The translations under genes and the position numbers were made by a program. From Butyrivibrio sp. UBA3740 (GTDB lineage: Bacteria; Bacillota; Clostridia; Lachnospirales; Lachnospiraceae): a stretch of 10,962 nucleotides of DNA. The notes under the pieces are model-generated. The model was not told where the DNA came from. It searched no databases and was given only the letters and a program-made list of their open reading frames with translations. Each line of letters begins with the position of its first letter. Position 1 is the stretch's first letter. The DNA is taken from the NCBI GenBank assembly GCA_002372465.1, contig DFGW01000046.1, forward strand, positions 1 to 10,962, read 5' to 3'. Shown in pieces: positions 6,249 through 10,962 of this stretch.

Positions 6249-7454
6249 ATGAAGCTGAAAGTAGCAGTATTATTTGGCGGAAAAAGTACAGAGCATGAGA
6301 TCTCAATCATCTCTGCCATACAGGCAATCGGTTACATCAACAAGGACAAGTATGATGTGATCCCTGTCTATATAACCAAGAACAATGATTTTTATGTGGG
6401 TGAGTCTGTGGGAAATATTGAGGAGTATACTCATATTCCGGAGCTGCTTAAGAAGAGCACACAGGTTATCTGGGTGAAGGATGGCGACAGAGTGTCTCTA
6501 GTAAGATACCCCATGAAGAAGTTTGGAAACAATGTCATCACTCAGGTTGATATTGCATTCCCTATTGTACACGGTACCAATGTAGAGGACGGAACCCTTC
6601 AGGGATATCTGGCAACCTTGGGACTTCCTGTTGTTGGCTGCGATGTTCTTTCATCAGCAGTTGGAATGAACAAGTACGTAATGAAGACAGTTCTCAAGGA
6701 CAACGGGATTCCTGTCCTTGACTGCAAATGCTATACCTGGAAGGACTACGAGGATGTGGATGGCCTTGTTTCTAAGATCGAGACAGCCTTTACCTATCCT
6801 GTAATTATCAAGCCTCTTAACTTGGGCTCCAGTATCGGTATCAAGGTGGCTAAGGACAGAGAGGAGCTTTTAGAGGCCCTTGATCTTGGGTTTGAGTTCT
6901 CCAAGAAGATCCTTGTAGAAAGAGCCATCTCCAACCTTAAGGAGATCAACTGCTCAGTCCTTGGTGACTATGAGTCAGCGCAGGCTTCAGAGTGTGAGGA
7001 GCCTGTTAACTCAGATGAGATCTTAAGCTTTGAGGACAAGTACATTGGTGGTGCCAAGGGTTCAGCTAAGGGCGCCAAGAGCGGCGGAAGCAAGGGAATG
7101 GCTTCTCTTAAGAGAAAGATCCCTGCAGAGATTTCTTCCGAAATGAGAGACAAGATCAGAAAGATGGCTGTTGATGCTTTTATCTGTCTTGGCTGCTCAG
7201 GTGTTTCCAGGATCGATTTCATGATCGATATGGATACCAATGATGTATACTTAAATGAGATCAATACCATCCCCGGATCCCTTTCCTTCTATCTCTGGGA
7301 ACCGCTGGGAATGAAGTATGAGACTCTTTTGGACAATATGATAGAACTTACCCTTAAGGCTGACAGAGAGAACCACAAGGTGGTTTATTCCTTCGAGACA
7401 AACGTCCTTGAAGGAGTTAAGCTTGGAGGCGGAAGCAAGGGAAGCAAGATGTAA
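6249..7454 (+). CDS. ddl: D-alanine--D-alanine ligase family protein with Gly/Ser/Lys-rich omega-loop insertion
   Basis: ATP-grasp ligase joining two D-alanines for the peptidoglycan stem. Conserved features: F9-G-G-K-S-T-E15-H-E (Glu15 matches E. coli DdlB Glu15), HGTNVEDGTLQG (108-119), VGCDVLSSA (129-137), K188-P..GSSIG (188-197) with Ser194 matching DdlB Ser150, K264-Y265 matching the DdlB Tyr216 region, RIDF (321-324) and NEINTIPG (336-343) for magnesium. Retention of the Glu-Ser-Tyr triad favours D-Ala-D-Ala over D-Ala-D-Lac, by inference. Oddities: residues about 267-290 of the omega loop are a low-complexity G/S/K/A insertion, and the C-terminus ends in a similar GGGSKGSKM tail. VGCD..SSA resembles Van-type ligases, and MNK (140-142) replaces the usual MDK. 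At 401 residues it is longer than typical Ddl (about 305-370). AAGGA at 6240-6244 supports ATG 6249. It is the last gene of the operon, directly before the terminator. Confidence 0.92.
   Translation: MKLKVAVLFGGKSTEHEISIISAIQAIGYINKDKYDVIPVYITKNNDFYVGESVGNIEEYTHIPELLKKSTQVIWVKDGDRVSLVRYPMKKFGNNVITQVDIAFPIVHGTNVEDGTLQGYLATLGLPVVGCDVLSSAVGMNKYVMKTVLKDNGIPVLDCKCYTWKDYEDVDGLVSKIETAFTYPVIIKPLNLGSSIGIKVAKDREELLEALDLGFEFSKKILVERAISNLKEINCSVLGDYESAQASECEEPVNSDEILSFEDKYIGGAKGSAKGAKSGGSKGMASLKRKIPAEISSEMRDKIRKMAVDAFICLGCSGVSRIDFMIDMDTNDVYLNEINTIPGSLSFYLWEPLGMKYETLLDNMIELTLKADRENHKVVYSFETNVLEGVKLGGGSKGSKM
7083..7443 (+). repeat. Two copies of a 16-base direct repeat within ddl
   Basis: GGCGGAAGCAAGGGAA occurs at 7083-7098 and again at 7428-7443, both in the same codon phase, encoding Gly-Gly-Ser-Lys-Gly in the omega-loop insertion and in the C-terminal tail. 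The match is exact at DNA level and is part of two Gly/Ser/Lys-rich stretches of the protein. Confidence 0.75.
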
Positions 7455-7460
7455 ATAATT

Positions 7461-7503
7461 AAAGCCGCTGCGTATCAGTTTAATGATACGTAACGGCTTT
7501 TTT
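7461..7503 (+). terminator. Rho-independent terminator after ddl, probably bidirectional
   Basis: AAAGCCG (7461-7467) pairs with CGGCTTT (7494-7500), and CGTATCA (7471-7477) pairs with TGATACG (7484-7490). The loop is GTTTAA, and a short near-mismatched step separates the two stem parts. A run of six T follows on the plus strand. On the minus strand the same hairpin is followed by a T-rich stretch (TTTAATTATTT), so it can also stop the convergent plsC transcript. Confidence 0.9.
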
Positions 7504-7520
7504 GTGGCTTTATGAGCCTG

Positions 7521-8258
7521 TCAAAGTGACAGGGACTGATTCTTTATGTAGGTTTCCTCGATAATATTCTTTACATACTGATCGATATTTTTCTGGTCTT
7601 CCTTGGAAAGCTCGCTCATGACGATGGGCTTGCAGTACTCAATAACAACCTTGGTCCTTCGTATGAATGGAATATGCTTTTCAAAGATTTCATCTGAGTG
7701 GTTCATTACAACAGGAACAATGGGGCATCCGGATTTCTGGGCTATCTTAAAGCTTCCCTTATGGAACTCGCCCAGGGGCTTAGCTGTTTTGTTTCTGGTT
7801 CCTTCAGGGTATATGAAGATGGATATTCCGTTTTTTACTTTATCAATAGCGGTCAGGACCATCTCAAGGCCTTTTCTGATGTCCTTCCTGTCCAAAAACA
7901 GGCAGTCAAGGTAGATCATCCAGATGTTTAAAAGAGGGACCTTAAGTATCTCTTTCTTGGCTATAAAGCCGGTGGGATTTGGTACTCTTGGATAAGCAAT
8001 TACAATGTCAAAAATGCTCCTGTGGTTACCCACATACAGGACAGCCTGATCCTTTGGAACGTTCTCTTCGCCGATGACAGTTCGCTTAACACCGCTTATG
8101 AAGGAAACGACGTTAAAGGCCCAGCCTACAACGGCCAGAGAAACTCTCCTCTTGACCATGGGATTGAACTTGCCCACTATCCAGAGTACGCCTTGCAGAG
8201 GCAGACTAAGTATCAGGAATATCGCCACAAACAAAACAGCCAGTATGGCACGTATCAT
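7521..8258 (-). CDS. plsC: 1-acyl-sn-glycerol-3-phosphate acyltransferase (PlsC family)
   Basis: Membrane-associated acyltransferase that adds the second acyl chain to lysophosphatidic acid, giving phosphatidic acid for phospholipid synthesis. The 245-residue protein starts with a hydrophobic N-terminal anchor (about 3-29). It shows the four acyltransferase blocks in order: N78-H79-x4-D84 (catalytic His/Asp), F121-L-D-R124 (glycerol-phosphate binding), P151-E-G-T-R155, and VPVVM (181-185). GNHRSIFD and IYPEGTR are hallmark forms. Length is normal. The start ATG at 8258 has AGGAGA at 8273-8268 on the minus strand, about 9 bases away. It is convergent with ddl, sharing the hairpin at 7461-7503, and divergent from pyrC. 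It appears to be a single-gene unit. Confidence 0.93.
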   Translation of the reverse strand: MIRAILAVLFVAIFLILSLPLQGVLWIVGKFNPMVKRRVSLAVVGWAFNVVSFISGVKRTVIGEENVPKDQAVLYVGNHRSIFDIVIAYPRVPNPTGFIAKKEILKVPLLNIWMIYLDCLFLDRKDIRKGLEMVLTAIDKVKNGISIFIYPEGTRNKTAKPLGEFHKGSFKIAQKSGCPIVPVVMNHSDEIFEKHIPFIRRTKVVIEYCKPIVMSELSKEDQKNIDQYVKNIIEETYIKNQSLSL

Positions 8259-8416
8259 AATGATGTATCTCCTATTCTCGCAAAATCTTAGATTATTTTC
8301 TCATAGTTACTGGGCTAAATCAACCTTGGAGGAGCTTTAGAAAAGAAAGCTGTGGTGTAAGCCTGCGATTGTGTGATAAAGTAAATTGGAACATTAAGGA
8401 TTGGAGCCTTAGGAAA
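8259..8416. other. Divergent intergenic region between plsC and pyrC
   Basis: About 158 bases that must hold the promoters of both plsC (minus) and pyrC (plus). I see no strong -35/-10 pair in either direction. On the plus strand TGTGATAAA near 8372-8380 resembles an extended -10, but its -35 is poor. A small inverted repeat, AGCTTT (8333-8338) and AAAGCT (8346-8351), has no T-run after it. I found no match to the PyrR-binding loop consensus and no obvious attenuator. Confidence 0.35.
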
Positions 8417-9739
8417 ATGCTGATAATAAAAAACGGAAGGATAATGGATCCTGCAACAGGGACTGATGGTCTCTACGACATTTTAATAGATGGGGACAGG
8501 ATTGCCAGCATCGGGCTTTGCGGAAGTCTGGATGAGATGGCAAGGGAAGCAGTGTCCATGAAGCTTATGGATGGCGCGCAGTCTGAAGACCTCACGGAGA
8601 TTGATGCCACCGGGTGTGTTGTGGCTCCGGGACTTGTGGATGGTCACGTGCACTTCAGGGATCCGGGATTTACCTACAAAGAGGATATAGAAAGCGGGGC
8701 AAAGGCAGCAGCAAAAGGCGGCTTTACCAGCGTTATCATGATGGGAAACACTAATCCTCACATGGACAACCCCGGCACCATAAAGGACGTGCTTGAAAGG
8801 GGAAAAAGGACCGGGATCAACGTCTATGCCTGTGGCAATGTCACCATGGACATGGAGGGAAAAGAGCTTACGCCTATGGAAAAGCTTGTAGAGGCGGGAG
8901 TAGTTCTTTTCACCGATGACGGAAAACCTCTGACCGATGAGACTGTAATGGAGAAGGCATGTGTGGAGGCAGCAAGGCTTGACAAGGTAGTAAGTCTCCA
9001 CGAGGAGGACCCGAAATATATAACCAATAACGGTATAAATGCAGGGGAAGTGGCAGAAAGCCTGGGGCTTAAAGGGTCTCCAAGGGACGCCGAGATATCC
9101 ATGGTGAAAAGAGATATCGACATCGCCAAACGGACCGGAGCAACAATAGTTGTTCAGCATATCAGTGCTGCGGAGTCGGTGGAGCTCATCAGGCAGGCTA
9201 GAAGAGAGTGGGTAAAGGTCTTTGCGGAGGCAACGCCCCACCACTTCACACTGACTGAGGATGCGGTAAGGACCCATGGCACACTTGCCAAGATGAATCC
9301 GCCCCTTCGCCTTGAAAGTGACAGGCTTGCCATAATTGAAGGGCTTAAGGATGGCACCATAGATATGATAGCAACAGACCATGCGCCACATGCCAAAGAG
9401 GAGAAGGACAAGCCCTTTGCCCAGGCCCCAAGTGGAATCACAGGCCTGGAAACTTCACTGGCACTGGGCATCAGGGAGCTGGTTAAGCCGGGGCATATGA
9501 GCCTTATGGAGCTTTTAGCTGTCATGACCTGTAATCCTGCATCGCTGTATGGCATTGATGCAGGCGCTATAAGAATAGGGGGAAGTGCCGATCTGGTAAT
9601 CTTTAACCCTGATGAGGAGTGGGTTTTTGATAAGAGTCTTTCAAAGTCTCTTAATACACCTTTCCTTGGGGAGAGGCTACCCGGAAAAATATATGATACA
9701 ATCTGCAGAGGAAAAGTAGTATATGCCTCTGAAGAGTGA
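8417..9739 (+). CDS. pyrC: Dihydroorotase
   Basis: Zinc amidohydrolase that cyclises N-carbamoyl-L-aspartate to dihydroorotate, the third step of UMP synthesis; cytoplasmic. The ATG at 8417 is chosen because MLIIKNGRIMDP is the standard N-terminus and GGAG at 8403-8406 precedes it. A TTG at 8369 in the same frame would add 16 residues with no family match. From this start (440 residues): D75-G-H77-V-H79-F-R-D carries the first metal ligands, GNTNP (110-114) follows, then D168 in FTDDGK, H195-E-E-D, H248 in QHISA, and D321-H-A-P-H325. All expected ligands for a class I (PyrC/AllB-like) dihydroorotase are present. A segment at about 35-60 is longer than in typical homologues (about 428 residues). 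Allantoinase is the main alternative, but the adjacent pyrK and pyrD settle the role. pyrK follows after 13 bases. Confidence 0.95.
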   Translation: MLIIKNGRIMDPATGTDGLYDILIDGDRIASIGLCGSLDEMAREAVSMKLMDGAQSEDLTEIDATGCVVAPGLVDGHVHFRDPGFTYKEDIESGAKAAAKGGFTSVIMMGNTNPHMDNPGTIKDVLERGKRTGINVYACGNVTMDMEGKELTPMEKLVEAGVVLFTDDGKPLTDETVMEKACVEAARLDKVVSLHEEDPKYITNNGINAGEVAESLGLKGSPRDAEISMVKRDIDIAKRTGATIVVQHISAAESVELIRQARREWVKVFAEATPHHFTLTEDAVRTHGTLAKMNPPLRLESDRLAIIEGLKDGTIDMIATDHAPHAKEEKDKPFAQAPSGITGLETSLALGIRELVKPGHMSLMELLAVMTCNPASLYGIDAGAIRIGGSADLVIFNPDEEWVFDKSLSKSLNTPFLGERLPGKIYDTICRGKVVYASEE

Positions 9740-9740
9740 T

Positions 9741-9745
9741 AGGAG
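9741..9745 (+). promoter_or_regulatory. Ribosome binding site deciding the pyrK start
   Basis: AGGAG lies 7 bases before ATG 9753, an ideal spacing. The in-frame ATG at 9723 lies inside pyrC, has no comparable site, and would add ten residues with no family match. Confidence 0.8.
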
Positions 9746-9752
9746 ATTTCTC

Positions 9753-10553
9753 ATGTCAAACAAGATGAAAAAAGAAGCAAAAGTATTAAGCCAGGGGATG
9801 CTCTCTGAGGGCATCTATGACATGTGGCTGGAAACACCCATGGCAGGGGATGTAAAGCCCGGACAGTTCGTGGGAGTTTATCCTGTGAACAAGGCCACCC
9901 TTCTTCCAAGACCCATAAGTATCTGTGAGGTGGACAGGGAGCGCTCTGCAATCAGACTGGTGTACAGGGTTGTTGGCTCCGGAACTGCCGAGTTTGCACT
10001 GTATCAGCCCGGGGATTACATTATGATCCTTGGCCCTTTGGGAAATGGCTTTCCACTGGATAAGGCAGCAGGTAAAAGAGCTGTTATCATGGGCGGAGGC
10101 ATCGGTGTTCCGCCCCTTCTTGAGACTTCAAAAAGGCTTTGGGAGATGGAGGGCGCAGCTAAACCCTTAAGTATCAGCGCAGTTATGGGCTACAGAAATG
10201 CGGAAACCTTCCTTTCAGAGGACTACGCAAAATACAGCACTGTATATATTGCCACAGAAGATGGAAGCATAGGGACAAAGGGAAATGTTCTTGATGCCAT
10301 GAAGGATAAGGATGTTCCCTGCGACGTGATCTTTGCCTGCGGACCTATGCCCATGCTCAAGGCTATCAAAGCCTTTGCTGAAGAGAATAATATAGATGCA
10401 TACATTTCCCTGGAGGAGAGAATGGCCTGCGGAGTCGGAGCCTGTCTTGGCTGCATCTGCAAGACAAAGGAAGTTGACGCTCATTCACAGGTTAAGAATG
10501 CCAGAATCTGTACAGACGGCCCGGTTTTTTATGCCGGAGACCTGGACATGTGA
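9753..10553 (+). CDS. pyrK: Dihydroorotate dehydrogenase electron transfer subunit
   Basis: FAD and [2Fe-2S] subunit of class 1B dihydroorotate dehydrogenase; it passes electrons from the FMN of PyrD to NAD+. The 266-residue protein has an N-terminal FAD-binding barrel with R53-P-I-S, then GPLGNGF (94-100). A nucleotide-binding domain follows with GGGIGVPPLL (114-123) and ACGPMPM (195-201). The C-terminal iron-sulfur site has Cys226, Cys231, Cys234 and Cys253, spaced as in Lactococcus PyrK, in MACGVGACLGCICK. Length is typical. The start is set by the AGGAG at 9741-9745. It lies between pyrC and pyrD with short gaps, so it is co-transcribed and made with its partner. Confidence 0.96.
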   Translation: MSNKMKKEAKVLSQGMLSEGIYDMWLETPMAGDVKPGQFVGVYPVNKATLLPRPISICEVDRERSAIRLVYRVVGSGTAEFALYQPGDYIMILGPLGNGFPLDKAAGKRAVIMGGGIGVPPLLETSKRLWEMEGAAKPLSISAVMGYRNAETFLSEDYAKYSTVYIATEDGSIGTKGNVLDAMKDKDVPCDVIFACGPMPMLKAIKAFAEENNIDAYISLEERMACGVGACLGCICKTKEVDAHSQVKNARICTDGPVFYAGDLDM

Positions 10554-10581
10554 ACGGTAGTAGAATTAGAGAGGAAACATG

Positions 10582-10962
10582 ATGAACACATCAGTTGAAA
10601 TAGCAGGAGTAAAGTTTAAGAACCCTGTAATGACAGGATCCGGAACCTTTGGTTCCGGCATGGAATATTCAGACTTTGTGGACCTAAATCGCCTTGGGGC
10701 CGTAGTTACCAAGGGCGTTGCCAACGTGCCCTGGGAGGGAAATCCGGTACCGAGAGTTGCTGAAGTATACGGCGGAATGCTCAATGCCATAGGCCTTCAA
10801 AATCCGGGAATAGATCTTTTCATAAAAAGAGATCTGGAGTTTCTGAAAGACTTTGACACCCGTGTCATTGTAAATGTATGTGGTAAAACTGTTGAGGACT
10901 ACGTGGATGTGGTGGAGAGGCTATCCGATAAAGCAGTGGATATGCTGGAGATCAACGTATCC
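10582..10962 (+). CDS. pyrD: Dihydroorotate dehydrogenase catalytic subunit (class 1B), 5' part, truncated at right edge
   Basis: FMN subunit that oxidises dihydroorotate to orotate, working with PyrK to reduce NAD+. The reading frame is open to the window end: 127 of an expected 300 or so residues. Visible motifs are the N-terminal NPVMTGSGTFG with the flavin-phosphate region, VTKGV (residues 43-47 from ATG 10582), GNPVPR, a GGMLNAIGLQNPG segment that is a hallmark of class 1 enzymes, and VNVCGKT. Two adjacent ATGs occur at 10579 and 10582. GAGG at 10571-10574 is 7 bases from the second and 4 from the first, so 10582 is preferred. It begins 28 bases after pyrK. Confidence 0.95.
   Translation, partial: MNTSVEIAGVKFKNPVMTGSGTFGSGMEYSDFVDLNRLGAVVTKGVANVPWEGNPVPRVAEVYGGMLNAIGLQNPGIDLFIKRDLEFLKDFDTRVIVNVCGKTVEDYVDVVERLSDKAVDMLEINVS

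Noticed and set aside
7045..7110. Tandem-repeat expansion or sequencing artefact in ddl
   Set aside because: The frame stays open, codons are varied, and conserved Ddl motifs resume directly after it, so it looks like a genuine loop insertion.
8369..8416. TTG-initiated upstream extension of pyrC
   Set aside because: The extra 16 residues match no dihydroorotase N-terminus, while ATG 8417 starts the standard MLIIKNGRI with a GGAG upstream.
8259..8416. PyrR attenuator or riboswitch before pyrC
   Set aside because: I could not find the PyrR loop consensus or a terminator hairpin with a T-run; only a short inverted repeat is present.
8483..9391. Long open frame on the minus strand opposite pyrC
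   Set aside because: The composition is rich in Cys, His and Tyr with no recognisable domain, and it lies wholly antisense to a clear pyrC; it is a shadow of the coding strand.
9723..9752. Earlier ATG for pyrK overlapping pyrC
   Set aside because: It has no ribosome site, whereas ATG 9753 has an ideal AGGAG.

Overview
This window reads as chromosomal DNA of a Gram-positive, low-to-mid-GC Clostridia, most likely a Lachnospiraceae relative such as Butyrivibrio. That is inferred from several things: a Firmicutes-type SRP RNA beside tadA, Gram-positive Shine-Dalgarno sites, lipoproteins with lipoboxes, a solute-binding protein of the DUF3502-bearing type, a lipoprotein of the GH9 cellulase fold, and a class 1B (PyrK-dependent) dihydroorotate dehydrogenase. 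No mobile elements, CRISPR arrays or tRNA/rRNA genes were seen.

Layout. (1) Bases 1-92, minus strand: the 5' part of the SRP RNA gene, running off the left edge, with a near-consensus promoter whose -35 lies on the tadA start codon. (2) 121-7454, plus strand: six tightly packed genes. They are tadA (tRNA adenosine deaminase), an orphan lipoprotein solute-binding protein, a GH9-fold lipoprotein that appears to have lost its catalytic residues, an alpha/beta hydrolase, a membrane-anchored MurF-like ligase, and a D-Ala-D-Ala ligase-family enzyme. Junctions are overlaps of 8 and 11 bases or gaps of 8, 11 and 32 bases, so one transcript is likely. It ends at a strong, probably bidirectional hairpin terminator at 7461-7503. 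(3) 7521-8258, minus strand: a PlsC-type 1-acylglycerol-3-phosphate acyltransferase, convergent with ddl. (4) 8417 to the right edge, plus strand: pyrC, pyrK and the first part of pyrD, a pyrimidine biosynthesis operon.

How the parts relate. The pyr genes perform consecutive steps: dihydroorotase, then the two subunits of NAD-dependent dihydroorotate dehydrogenase. PlsC makes phosphatidic acid for membranes. The six-gene operon mixes a housekeeping tRNA enzyme with cell-envelope genes. Two parts of it are unusual. One is the translationally coupled pair of surface lipoproteins: a binding protein without permeases, and a GH9 fold lacking its active-site acids. The other is the hydrolase / membrane MurF-like / Ddl trio. 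There the MurF-like protein has a membrane domain of about five helices where the UDP-sugar-binding domain should be, and the Ddl carries a Gly/Ser/Lys-rich insertion in its active-site omega loop that is echoed at its C-terminus. These are the best candidates for undescribed biology here; their functions are inferred, not shown.
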